A model generated the notes under the pieces. The model was not told the DNA's origin. It made no database searches and saw only the letters and a list, made by a program, of their open reading frames with translations. From Pyrenopolyporus hunteri (taxonomy: Eukaryota; Ascomycota; Sordariomycetes; Xylariales; Hypoxylaceae), in NCBI GenBank assembly GCA_902806595.1, contig CADCXC010000013.1, positions 124,001 through 188,000 on the forward strand: a stretch of DNA of 64,000 bases, given 5' to 3'. Below, one piece after another: positions 47,707 to 59,971 of the stretch. Each line of letters begins with the position of its first letter. Positions within the stretch are counted from its first letter, which is position 1. Both the position numbers and the translations under genes were made by a program.

Positions 47707-47887
47707 TATATATTATTAATTTTACGTTTTAATAACGTTTATAATTCGTTAATATTTATACGAAATTAAATTATAAATAAAATATAAATATTATAAATTA
47801 TTTTATTTTTTTAAACTTTAATAATCGGCGAATATCGTTTTTATATTTTATATAATAAAGTTTAAATTATATGATTAAGTATCCACA
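47707..47887. repeat. Right LTR (181 bp)
   Basis: This is the direct-repeat partner of 42129-42309, aligned end to end without indels. It keeps the terminal CCACA but its first bases are TATA instead of TGTG. Its edge coincides exactly with the sharp return to normal base composition. Confidence 0.9.
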
Positions 47888-48277
47888 GGGTCCTTTTCAT
47901 CGTTATAGACGGTGCGCGCTTACTAATATATATGCATATTCACCAATCCCGGTTGATTACCTAAATTTCTCCTTTTTGGCAGCCCCTGAATCCCTTCTCG
48001 GCCGTGAGCCGTTTTCCTATTCGCATGAGATAGAATGTCAACTATTCCTATTAATATGTCCTTCAATTGTATAGAATTTTTAGATCACCGTGATAGCGGA
48101 ACTCTATGCATCTTACATATGTCGGCATGCCGTGTCAATTTTATACAAGTGTCGATTAACCCTCAATTCCGTAGATTCTCTGGTACCTTATTATTTTATA
48201 TAACACCTAAGATAGAAGCATATATATCCAATTTTCGGATTAAACAACCTACCTATATAACGCATCAAATACGATCC
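47888..48277. other. Spacer between retrotransposon and chitinase 3' end
   Basis: These 390 bp of ordinary composition start directly after the right LTR. Two short plus-strand frames (47871-48074, 48035-48331) have no similarity and are ignored. The chitinase 3' UTR lies here. Confidence 0.5.
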
Positions 48278-51200
48278 TTAGAACGGGTTCGTCCAAGAGT
48301 TCGGCTTGTAGCGCTGCCACTCTTCGTCTAGCTTATCGATCTTTTCGAGGAGCGTCTTGAGAACCGCGTTCTGCTCCCCGGGCTGGTTCGACATGTCCCT
48401 GTTGGCGTCGCTCGCGTACGCGCTCTTCAATTTTTCGAGGTTGCCGTCTATGTACTTGATGGCTTTATCCCTGGCGTTGGTGGCCCTCGTCTTCATGAAC
48501 GTGTTCCACTCTCCCTCGAGACCCATAGCCGTCCACTTGGCCCATTTCCCGTGCGAGTCTTCCTTGACAAAGTTGGGCATGATATCCTCGTCTAGCTGCT
48601 TTAGCCGCGCGGCAACCCGCTCTTTCGCTGACGTTAGCCGACCGCTAATAGTCGGGTCCTGATGGTACTTCAAGGCCGATATGACGTCTTTCAAGTTCTT
48701 AACAGCTCTGTCAGGGTCGGACTGTATATAGCTATCCATCTTTTCGTCGCTATTGATAGCGTTTCTCCCCCACATCTGCGTTCCTATTATGTCAGCTTAT
48801 AGAATTCTAGGCGTGAGATAGAACGGGGTGGTTCGGGTGCGGGTATTAAGTACTCACGCCCTCCTTTGCGGTATTGACGCCCGACTCTAAGAGGACGAAC
48901 TCGTCGAGGTAATTGTTGTTGTTTCCGGGAAAGACCTGTAGAATGAAGTCGATAGGATCTCTGGTGACGCCGTCGATAGCAAAGCGATTGGGTTGCCGAA
49001 CACCCCTCCAGAGCGTTTTGAGGGCGCCACAAAAGTTCTGCCGCTTGTCGTTATGGTTAGCGCCGGGCTCGTATCTTGGGAACGACGTGCCAAATTTCGT
49101 GTTCATCGTGTCGATAAAAATAGAAACGGTCTGCAGCTCGAGAATGTGTTCGGTTGCGAAATGGCTAATATCACGAGGATTAGTCTGCCGGCCGAAACCG
49201 AAGTCGTTGCAGACGTCCGGCCTGTCGTAGTCGAAAGTCAGAGCATTCGGCACCACCTACATTTTTTTTGTGTCAGCTAGCTCTCTGTTAAGCAGAAACT
49301 TGAAGAAGTTATATATAGGTATACATAGACTCACATTTCTCAGCGTGCTTCTTGTCTCGAAGGGTGGCGCGAAAAGTTCAATCGATCCGCAGCAAGTAAC
49401 GGAACGGTCCGACACCGTGTCTCGCTTACTCAGGGGATGGAATGTGTGATCGTCTGTGCCGTTCCCACCAATCGCGAACACGTCTCTTCGTTTCAAAGCA
49501 TTTTGCAACTGAGATTCTTCCCACCCGACAATTTGCTCGCAAGGCGTTTTCCCGCTAGTCTGCTCCGAGTTGGGGCACACCAAGTCTCCGGCGGGAATGT
49601 GGAAAAAGGGGCCGATGGCGGCCGAGCGTTCGGCTAGTCCTCCGAGTCCTCGATCTAGACCTTGGCTTCTAACATCAAGTGCCGGGTAAATAGGCCCTAG
49701 AAGCGGCAGAGACGGCTCCGAGGGGTCTAATAGTAGATTTCTCTTAGAAGGTCCGCCCTGTGTCAGATCTGGGCACTGCCCCCCCTCGTATATGTGGAAT
49801 ACCGCAGAGCCGGGCAGAGGGAATCTGCCTGTCGTCCATTTGAACCCGTCCGCCTTGGCGTAGAGGTCGACTCCGGCGTCTAGACCCCAGGTGAAGGGGC
49901 AGCTTGCCTTTGTGCTGATTCCCGCGGCGATCTTGGCTTCGACCCAGCTATCGGCTGCTACCTGGGCTACGATGGGGGACACGTCCCATTTTTTATCAAA
50001 GTTCACGCCGAATTCCAAAGCCGCTATCAGATGAGCCTTGGTGCTTCCCTGGGCGAGGACTCCGGCGTAGAATGTGGGCGCTAATAGGCCGTTTTTGTCG
50101 CCGGTCTTGCCATAATCGGCCTTGTCTGGGGTCTCCGGATCCATCTCGGCCGGTAGACGGTATTCGTACTCCCAAGATACCACGTCAAGCCTGGCTTCCA
50201 GTGTCGCCGAGATAGTCACGCCGGCTTCGACGCGTCCGCGGAGCGCCAGCTGCGGTCCGATGGTCGCGATACCGGGGATACGAAGCCCGGAGCCGGGGAA
50301 AGGAATCGGGGGGCCGATGCCGAACTCATCAGTGTCATACTGAAATCGTACCAAAGCCTCGAGGGTGAAGGTGCAAGTGATCTCGCCGTTGTTAGTGAAG
50401 ACGAGGAACGAATCGCTCAGATCCAGAGGGAAGAGGCTGCTGGCTATCAGGGTGAAGCCGAAGCTGGTGCCGACTTTGATGTTCGCCTGAGCTTGGGCGA
50501 GCAGGTAGCCGTCTCGGCCGGGGCAGTTCCACCTCTCCTCTACGACCTTGGCGGTGTACGTATCGTCGAGGTTGTGCGTAAACGTCTTCTTGATCTCCGG
50601 CTTAATCATCTGGCGCAGCCATTCGAGCACGCTTTTACCGAACCAACGTTTATGAAGCTCCTCCCTGCTAAGGCCGCCGAAGTGAAGGTCGTCGCGGAAC
50701 TCCTCCTCGAGCCAACGCTTCCGGCTGTAGCCGACCTCGGCCATGGAACGCTTGCGCTTCTTCTTAGAAGTGGCGGCGGCCGCGACGACCTCGTCCCAGT
50801 AACCCTGCTCGTTGCTGTAGTCGATGCGTAATTGGGTATTACCCAGATCGCGAGGCACTCGGCTGAAGTCGTAGTCGAAGGTTAGGTCGTATATGATAGG
50901 CTTATGGCCTAGATGCCCGAGGCTGCGCGGGAGGATCTGGTTCTTGGCCACCTTCATATCCTTAGCGACGGCGTATTTACCGGGCCCGCAGCCTTCGGGC
51001 ATCTGTAGAATCGTTCCGGGTACGCCGTGCCCGAGACCTATCTTATGGCAATTGCTCGTCTCGGAGACGTCGGTACAAACCATCTGGATAGTCTGCTCCT
51101 CCTCAGCGTCGGTGTCGGTGCAATTGAACAGCTCCCAGTGAGAGCCATCACGCTTATCGAGCGAGACCTGTAACTCGTCGGGGGAGGTGAGCACGACGAA

Positions 51201-54176
51201 GCTGAAAGCGGCGTCGTCTGGTTCTTCGTTTCCGCCGTTCTTCGTGCTACCAGACCCCCAAGTATCGTCCGTCTGAAGGTCATAGTCTGTGTCGATATTG
51301 TCACCTTGGGGCGGGTTAGGGAACAGCTTGTCAAGCGACACGGGCAGGAACGGCGACGCTCCGCCTGTTGGATCGCAGCAAAACACCCTAGTTCGCTCGA
51401 CGCGCGGAAAGCAGTCCTCGCCTAGTCCGTAAGGGCTGTCGGTGAGTTGTACCGAGTGAGAACCGACCGGGCAGTGGTTGTCGAAACACGAGGACGGCTT
51501 TCCGTACCACTTGCAGTTTTGGAACTTCGCGGCGTCTTCTTTAGGACAACAGTACAGCTTAAGCACATCGATATCAGTCGACTCGAGAGCCTCCACAAGT
51601 AGTCTGCCAGTAAGTCCGCCGAATATCTTTACGATATCGCCGACGAATTGGAGAAAAGTTCCGGAAAATGTCTAGAGTGAAAATGGAAACGTTAGTTCAG
51701 GTGCTGGGATGCCACGAACGGAGGATAGGACGAGGCGAGTAGGCATTTAGAAAACGACGATATGCAATGGGGCTCATGGCGCCTCTGTGACTTACCATAG
51801 CGACATCATCGTTGTTACAGCTCTTCCCGACGCCCGCCCAGTAACACTGATGTCCTTCTGCCACGGGACTCTTACAGCAGTAAGCCTTATTCCCGTCCTC
51901 GCAATATTTACCGTCTCCCCATCGGTTGAGTTCTAGAGCGACCTCGTTGTCGTTGCAGTGGCCGTTACAAGATGGGGCGCTGCCTCTCCACGTACAGTCT
52001 TTCTTGTCCGGCGCCCCTTCTATCGGGCAGCACAAGGTGCTATCGGCTTCTTTAGAGCGACGAGTGACCGGCTTCGCGCCACCGCACGGCTGCTTCTCTA
52101 TGGATAGCCAGCCAGGCTTACAGGAGCCTCCGCAATTAGTAACATAGCAGTCCGGGACGGTAGCATCTTCCCAGTACGCTTTGTTCTCGGCTTTCCGCGC
52201 CAGAGATTTCAGGCTCTTCGGAGCAACTACGCCTTTGAGAGCTTCGAGATCTTGGGTGTCTTGGTCAATAGCCCAGATAAGCAGACCGGATAAACCCTCG
52301 TTATTCGCCCATTCAATCTTCTGTTTGAAGGTTTCGGCGTCATCCTGTGGGAGGCGGGTTAGTTATCCTTCTAAGCTGAGTAGGTAACGGTTTTGTGGGA
52401 AAGGGGGAAAGGAAAAAGGGGAAAGGCACCGGGCTTAAACAGACTTACATAGGAGACCCATTGGTCTTGGTTCCATGTAATCCACTTGACAGCCGCTTCC
52501 TTATCGTAGTAAGGCTTGAGTTTATGGTCATCTATGATCTGTTTGATCTCCCTGTACGTTAGAGTGCCGGAATTTGCGCTACAAGGTCCTGGGAGGGCGC
52601 CGCCGCGAAAGCCACACCCGGGAGTGGTGCACAGAGGGTCGGTGAGGGTGAAGCTGCGGCCATAAAAGCCGAGTCCCATATTGAGCTTCTTCGCTGGAAC
52701 GTCATTCCTCCATAAGAGATCGAAGGCGGCCTTGATCTCCGTAAGGTTAGAATGTGCAAAGATGTGACTTCCGATGGGGTTGGTCGAGTCCCAGATGCCG
52801 TGCAGATCGTAGCTCATAACATTAACAAAATCCACGTAGTCGACGGCTTTGAGATCAAAATGGCGGAGATACCAATAGCTCGTAGGTATCGTGAAAGATA
52901 CAGAGTATTTGTTGGGTTGCTCATTGTTGAGATCGTCAAGCTCCTTGAGGAACTGCACAAAATTCTTACCGTCGTCCGGATGGCCTCCGCGATCGCCAGC
53001 CCCGGGATATTCCCAATCGAAGTCAACGCCGTCGAACCCATGCTTGCGCATAAAACCGAAAAGATTCCCTATGAAAAGCTTTCTGTTCGCGGCGCTGCTG
53101 ACCATATTACTGAACACCGGCTGCGTGGCGGTGCCATTGTCGTTAAAAGTCCATCCTCCAAGAGCGATGACGGTCTTTAGGCCGGCATTTTGTTTCTTTA
53201 TATTAGTGAATTCCGTAAAGAGCTCCGCCGGAAGGTCGTCCATCGGGGCAATCTTGAAGTCGCCGGGAGTGATATAACCAAAGGAGAAATACGCGTGAGT
53301 AAGGGCATCGACGGGTATGTCTCTGAATCCCATGCCGACACAGGATTTTTTGTAATTCCAGGCTTCGTAGTATCCTATGACCCTCTTCTGGACATCACCG
53401 TCCTTGTCCTTTGGACCTGGCTGATCACAATTGCTCTGGCAGCTTGTCTCTTCGTCATCCGTCTTTTTGCAGAAGTCCTCTATGGTTCCGCAGAAGCCAT
53501 ACTGGGAACAGCACTAAGTCGTAACGTTAGCGACATAATAGTATATCTAGTTACGATGGCCCTTGACATACGACGTGTAGCGGGCATTCTTTGCCGGGAG
53601 GGTCGGAATACCGTCCGCACTCCGCTTTCGCGTCGCAATTCGACCAACACACGTCATTAGGACTTATGCCGTTCGTACCACACGCCTTGGGGCCGTAGTT
53701 GCATGAACCGGTCTCCTTTGGACAGCAAGCACCTGGCACGTCACATTTAGCCACCTCCCCTTCAGCATTCCCTCTGGGGAATCACAAGAAGCTTACCGTT
53801 CCGGCACGGCCTTCCTTCGGCGCAGGTGTAGTCGTCTGGCGCTTCCTGTCTCGGGAGCAAACTAAAATCGTAAACCCCTGCGTGGAACTCATCGGCCTTA
53901 CAGAGTGGATATTCTCGTTCGCCCCGAATCTTTGCAGAATAGTCAAAGGGGCTAGGCGCCATGTATATGTTCAGTGGCTGTACATTCAGAAGAAACAAGC
54001 CGGGGAGGGTACCTCTAAGATAGAAGTGTGTTGACTTACGATATAGGGTTCTGGCAAAGCAATTGCCCCTCGTTATCTTCGACCGTGATGACAGATCTGT
54101 GCCTGGAGCCGTGGGGGATAGCAAGGATACCGAGCGGAAGAAGCGTAAAGCCTAGCCATCGAAGTGATATCGGCAT
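48278..54176 (-). CDS. Secreted killer-toxin-like chitinase (GH18, fungal subgroup C), about 1,766 aa
   Basis: Eight minus-strand exons: 54176-54040, 53951-53797, 53732-53572, 53513-52449, 52344-51796, 51671-49335, 49256-48858 and 48775-48278; all junctions keep phase. A signal peptide (about 1-20) is followed by a Cys-rich hevein-like chitin-binding region (about 98-180, with CCSQYGFCGT), a GH18 barrel (about 184-530) with the complete DGVDFDWE catalytic motif (acid Glu near 319), a second Cys-rich block (about 555-800), and about 950 residues of uncharacterised sequence with at least seven Lys-Arg pairs. This architecture resembles the alpha/beta subunit precursor of the yeast killer toxin zymocin and subgroup C fungal chitinases, thought to open competitor cell walls. 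No stop, frameshift or missing catalytic residue is seen. A linked gamma-like toxin subunit is not evident. Exons 1-3 and the last junction are the least certain. Confidence 0.88.
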
Positions 54177-54779
54177 CTTGCTTCGCTAATCTACACGGGA
54201 AAGATACTCGGTGATTTCGTCCATACGGCCTTGGAGGAGGGCTAGAGATCGACTTATACGTGAAATCGTATAGCAACGCCTCTTGGCGCATCTACTGGGA
54301 GGTAGGACCCGCGACAATGAGGGAGGGGGGGGGCCATACCCTCCTATGTCTCCTCATGGCATCCTGGCGGTAAAATCACGGACGCTCCCAACCAGTCTGT
54401 TATGGTCCCTGTTCACATGGTTGGAATCGGGCCAATTTCGATTATCAGCCAACGGGAATGAGTTCGCGAACGTGAACCCCTGAGTCATCTGTTTGTCGGT
54501 AGGTAAGTATAGCACCCCCTGTTCAAATTTTGACTCCACGACTTCTCGCAGACGGTAGAGGCTATTTTCAGAGGCTTCGGACCAGCTTGAAAGCTCTAAC
54601 TGTAAGGATTGCAACGGACCCTGAGGCTGGTAAGCCATGCCCTTAAAGCGGCCGGGGGTTCGGTTCTAGCCTCACCCAATATTATCCCATCCCCTCGACC
54701 AACACTTACCATCCAAGGACAGTTGATAATACCTCTTCAAAGGTCGGAGGTAGAGATATAAGACGCCAAGGATTAATAG
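54177..54779. other. Chitinase upstream region up to the second AT-rich block
   Basis: These 603 bp of ordinary composition must contain the chitinase promoter. One 94-codon minus frame (54354-54638) is described separately. Composition starts to drift toward A+T from about 54,760. Confidence 0.5.
54354..54638 (-). CDS. Possible small hypothetical protein (94 codons)
   Basis: One uninterrupted minus-strand frame starts at ATG 54638 and ends at 54354. The product has Gln/Leu-rich and charged segments (SLQLELSSWSEASENSLYRLREVV) but no signal peptide, membrane span, Cys pattern or family I recognise. It lies 178 bp upstream of the chitinase start on the same strand. It may be a degraded gene fragment stranded between the chitinase and the RIP block, or chance. 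Confidence 0.25.
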   Translation of the reverse strand: MAYQPQGPLQSLQLELSSWSEASENSLYRLREVVESKFEQGVLYLPTDKQMTQGFTFANSFPLADNRNWPDSNHVNRDHNRLVGSVRDFTARMP

Positions 54780-55191
54780 TCTTTTTTTATACCGAATTAA
54801 TTGTTTATAATATTCGACCCTTTCCTACGTCTCATTGATCTTTAATTAGCATTGGCTGCGATTGCAGTAAATAATATGACTTCGCATTCCTCTAACCCCC
54901 GTTAAAATGGTAAAACACATTAATTGGAATTTTTTTTCCTATGTTACGACCCTGGTCGAAATCTAAAAAACCGTTAAACCGCCATTCATTTTTATTTTAC
55001 CGTATTATTTAACACATAATACGACATATCGTATATGGTTAATTATAATTAACTGAACTTTTTTAACGAATATTTATCCGCGTATATTATTATAAATAAC
55101 CTTAAATTACTTAATTATTTTAAAATTATTTATTTATAATAAATTTTAACTTTAAATTAATTTTAATATTTTAATAAAAATAATTAAATAT

Positions 55192-55456
55192 ATTAAATAA
55201 ATAAAGGGTTATTAATTAATAATTGATTAATTATTATACGATTATATAATAAAAAATACGAAATAAATAAAATAAATTAAATTATATATATATAAAAATT
55301 ATAAACGATTTAATTTCGTATTAATCGATAAATATATTATTTTTAAAAATTATATTTTAAATATTCGTTACGTAAAACGATAAAACATTTAATAAGGGTA
55401 TATTTATCGTTATTATCGTTACGGTAAATATTTTAATACGAAATTACATTATTATA
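55192..55456. repeat. Direct repeat copy A (265 bp), probable LTR
   Basis: It starts ATTAAATAAATAAA, carries the core TTATCGTTATTATCGTTACG and ends TACATTATTATA; the same order and nearly the same spacing occur at 63047-63312. Differences are mainly transitions, with a few A/T changes and short indels. Confidence 0.7.
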
Positions 55457-58400
55457 AAATATATATTAATTATATAATTATTATAAATATTTACTTATAA
55501 ATAAAAAAAATAATTTTTATAAATATTAAACGATTATTTAATAAAATTAAATAATTAATAATAAAATATGCGATAATTTCGCCGTTTTATTAAATATATT
55601 TAATATAAATTAAATTTCGTTTTTATAAATTATAATTCGCGTTTTTCTTTTCCCCTTACCTTTTACGAAATTAATAAATTAAAATTTTATATAATATAAA
55701 AAATAACTTTTTTATTATATAAAAACTTTTAAATAATTAATTAAATTATCGAATTAAATATATATAAAAAATATATAAAAAACATATATTTTATAAATAT
55801 AACTTTATAAATTTAAATAAATATAACATTAAATACTTATAATTAACCTTTAATATTTAAACTTTTTAATTTAATCGATAATATTAAATAATTAAATTTT
55901 AATATTTTTAATCATTTAAAAAATAAAATTCGAAATAAATCGCGATTTTTCGATGCGTATAAATATTAAAAACGAATTAAAAATAATTTTAAATATATTA
56001 TTTACTTATATACGTTTTTTATTATTTATTATAAATAATTAAAATAATTATTTTATATTAATAAATTAATACATATTACGTTTAAATAAATATTTACTAC
56101 CACTATAATTATAATAACATTTAATGTAAATACCGTAAAAATAATTAAATAAAACGATATAATATTAAAAAAAACCTTAATTTATTTTATAACTTACGTA
56201 AATATATTCTCGTAATAAAATAATATTAATTATCGTTATATATACAATTAAAATTTATTAATAAATATATTTAATTTAAAAAACGTAAAAATTTACCTTC
56301 GAAATTAATAATTAATAATTAAAATTATATTAATTTTAATTTTCGAAAATAATAACCTTGATTATAATTATAATTATTAAAAATAATAATTTATTTTAAT
56401 TTAAATTAATAAATAAAACATTATAAATAAATTATTTTAAAAATAAAAATTATATAAAATTAAATATACTTTTAAATTTTAAACTATTTTTATCACCGTT
56501 TTATTTATAAAAATCTTTTTAACCCGCGTTAAAATTTAAATAATAAAATCGATTAAAAAAACATCATTAATTATTTTTAACCGTTCGTTATCGTCGTCGG
56601 TAAAAAAAATAATCGATTATATAAATCTTAAAAAAAAATCCCCCCTTTTTTTTAAATCTTAATCAAAAAATTTCACTTAATTTTAATTAAACTTACGCTT
56701 ATTAATAAAGTCGAATACTTTTAATTCGATTATTACGAAATTAATAAACTCGTTATTTTATTTAAAAATAACGATACTTCGCTTTCGAAAACGAATATTT
56801 TACGTTAAAATAATTTATTATCGATTTAATTTATTCGAAAACTTCTTAAAAATAGACATAATAAAATATTCGAAAATTAATAATTTATAAAAAATAATTA
56901 AAAAATAAATGTAATATATAAAATTAAAATTTTATAAAAATAAAAATAAACATTTAATATTAATAATTAAAGTTAATATATATACGTATATTAAAAAAAA
57001 ATAACTATATAACTTACCTTTAAAATTATATCTATTCGTATAAATTTTTTAATATTAATTAAATATTAATATAAAATAATATATTTTTCGAAAAAAGAAG
57101 TTAAATTATTTAAAAAATTTAAAATTACGCATTAATTTTCGATTAACATTATACACGACTATAAAATTTAATAAATACTTATATTTTTTAACCGAATTAA
57201 TAAAAATTATTTAAATATTTATTAATTAATATTTAACTTTACCGGACTTTTTAAAAAAAAATTTTAAATTAATTATAAATATAATTTTAAAAAGTATAAT
57301 AAAATAAAAATAAAAAAAAAAAAAAGGGGGTAATTTAATTACGAAAAAATAATTTATAATTTATAACATTTTTAAATTAACGTAAAAAAAAAATTAATAA
57401 AAATTATAAATCGTTAATAAAACGTTAATATTATATAAATTATACGAATAATAATATAATATTAAACGCGATATTATTTTTTATTAATATAAAATACGAT
57501 TATTATTTAAACGAAAAATTATTAATTTTATTAATTTAAAAATTTTAAACGACGTTAAAAATTTTACTTTATAAAACGTTAAATAATTTTATAATAACTT
57601 TATTAACATTAAAAATTTCGAATATTTATTTATATACTTAAATATTACATAATATAAATAATATTTAATAAAAAAATAACTACGTATAATAATAAATATT
57701 TATAATAATTTCGATGTATATAAACCCGTAAAAAAGTAAAAAATAATAATCTTTATAAACGAAAAAACGAAAAAATATTTAATCTATTTTAATATTTACC
57801 GAAAAATTATCTATTTAAATAAATATTTAATTTATTAAATAATACTTTAATAAATATTTCATTTATATTATTATTTAAATAATATAAACATCGATAATTT
57901 TTATTATTTATTTTTTTTTATTATTAACTTCTTTTCGAACTTAATTATTTTATATAAAAATCGAATTAATAATTTATTATATTTATAAAATTTATTTTTA
58001 TAATAATAATATTTTTATTAATTAAATATATCCGTAAAAATATATAATTCGCATTTTCGATAACGATACTTTCCTTTGTTTTAATATAATTTAAATATAT
58101 ATATTAATTATTTTTCGAAAAACATTATTATTATATTTTTTGTTTTCGTATAATTCGAATATTAATTATTTCCTTAAAAATATTACTATTATATCACCGA
58201 TTATAAAAAAAAACGATAAAAAAATAATGAATAATATACGTATAATTTAATATTTAATAATATAATATTTAACGAATAAAAAATCGAATAAAAAAAATAA
58301 TATCGTTAAATTAATTATCCTTTAAATTAATAAACGGTTTAATAAAATATAATATTATAAAATTTTATACCTAAATATTTTAATCGAATAATTTATTTAA

Positions 58401-59809
58401 ATAATAATATTTTATTAATAATATTAAATATATATTAAAAAACTTATTTTAAAATTATTTATTTTATTAATAATTTATTCGAATTAATATTTTTTTTATT
58501 TATATTAATATAAAACTCGTATTACTTTAATTATATTTTACGATAATATTAAAAAAAACTTAAAATTTAAATATCGAATTAAAAAATTATTAATATATCG
58601 TCGATTTATAATATTTTAAATTTATTTAATTATTTAATTAAAACGTATTAAAATCGTTATTTTATAAATAATCGATAAATAAAACGTCGATAAAAGTAAA
58701 TATAATATTAATATAACGTCGCGATTTTATATATCGTATATCGATATAATCTTTTTAAATATTTTAATATTAAAAATATAAGTCGATATTTTAATAAATT
58801 AATTTTATTAATATAAATAATAAATATTATTTACTTTTATTTTAAAAAATTAATTATTAATTATAATATAAATAAATATAATTATTAAACGTTTAAAAAA
58901 TTAAACTTATTAATTAACGTTTTTTTTTAAAATAAAATTAACGTTTAATTATTCGATTAATATAAAATATTTTCGAAAAATAAACTTAAAATTCGAAGGG
59001 TTTAAAACGTTATTAAATTTACTTTATCGATTTTTTTTTTTTAATAAATAATTAAACGATTAACGTTTAATTTTTATTATTTATTATACGTAAATAAATA
59101 AATATTAAATAATAATTTTAATAAAAAATAATAATATACGATTATTAATTTTTTATAATAATTTCCTTTAATTTATATTATAAATTCGTAATTTTACATT
59201 AAAAAATCATAAATTAAAAAATATACGATAAAATTAATAAACTTTATAAATTATATATAATAAATGTATTTATATCGTCGATTTAAATTATATATACGAA
59301 ATTATTAATAAAATTAATTTTATTAATTAATAAAAAATAATATTAAAAAAAAAAAAATAATAATCGATTATCGTATAATTTAATAAATAAAACCCCTAAA
59401 AATATAAAAAATAATTTTAATTTAAAATATAAATAAAAATTCGGTAATTTAATATACGTTATATAAATTTAATTTATTTATATAAATTATTATTAAAGTC
59501 GTAAAATAACGATTACGATAATAACTATATTTTTAATTTAACGTTTTTTTTATTTTATTTTTTAATAATCTTTTATTTATTTTCGTTTAAAATTTTTTCG
59601 TATAATAAAACCGTTTTAAGTATCGTTATTATATTAGTTAATAACGTTTTATCCTAAATAATAAAACGTATCGTTTCGATTAAATTTTAAAAAATCGAAA
59701 CTTTTATTTTATTACTTCGTAATTAACGTAATTACTTTATCATTTAATTTATTATATTATAAATTATTTCGTAAAATATTTAATATTAAAAGGGGGTTTA
59801 TATACGATA

Positions 59810-59971
59810 AAAATATTATCGATAAAAAAATATAATAAAAATTAACGTATTTAAATTCGATAAAATAATTATATTCGAAAGTAAACAACGAAAATATTAT
59901 TAATGGGGAAATATAAAAAAAATTAATGTATTTAAATTTGATAAAATAGTCGTATTCGAAAGTAAACGGCG
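59810..59971. repeat. Two 81-bp tandem units
   Basis: Units 59810-59890 and 59891-59971 are the same length. Shared blocks are AAAATATTAT at the start and TATTCGAAAGTAAAC near the end. Most differences between units are transitions, with some A/T changes. The unit is 27 codons long, which would keep frame if it once lay in a coding region. Confidence 0.75.

Larger units (their letters stand above)
42129..47887 (-). mobile_element. Full-length LTR retrotransposon, inactivated by RIP
   Basis: The element is bounded by two 181-bp direct repeats (42129-42309 and 47707-47887) that align without gaps, begin TG/TA and end TA/CA, and are flanked by the 4-bp duplication GGGT (42125-42128 and 47888-47891). 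The total is 5,759 bp. The interior has no open frame longer than about 60 codons in any frame and is roughly 85% A+T; cytosines survive almost only in CpG. Size and LTR length fit a Ty1/copia- or small Ty3-like element, but decay prevents a family call. A purine run on the minus strand next to the left LTR (42313-42325) suggests the coding strand was minus; this is weak evidence. Residual higher-GC patches lie near 47100-47350. Confidence 0.88.

Noticed and set aside
47871..48331. Two plus-strand frames between the retrotransposon and the chitinase
   Set aside because: They are short, without similarity, begin inside the LTR edge or overlap the chitinase stop; no evidence for a toxin gamma-like partner gene.
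53760..53796. Alternative 37-nt intron in the chitinase gene (acceptor AAG at 53760)
   Set aside because: It keeps the frame but is shorter than credible fungal introns and inserts residues absent from the chitin-binding pattern; the 64-nt intron ending at 53733 restores a normal Cys spacing.
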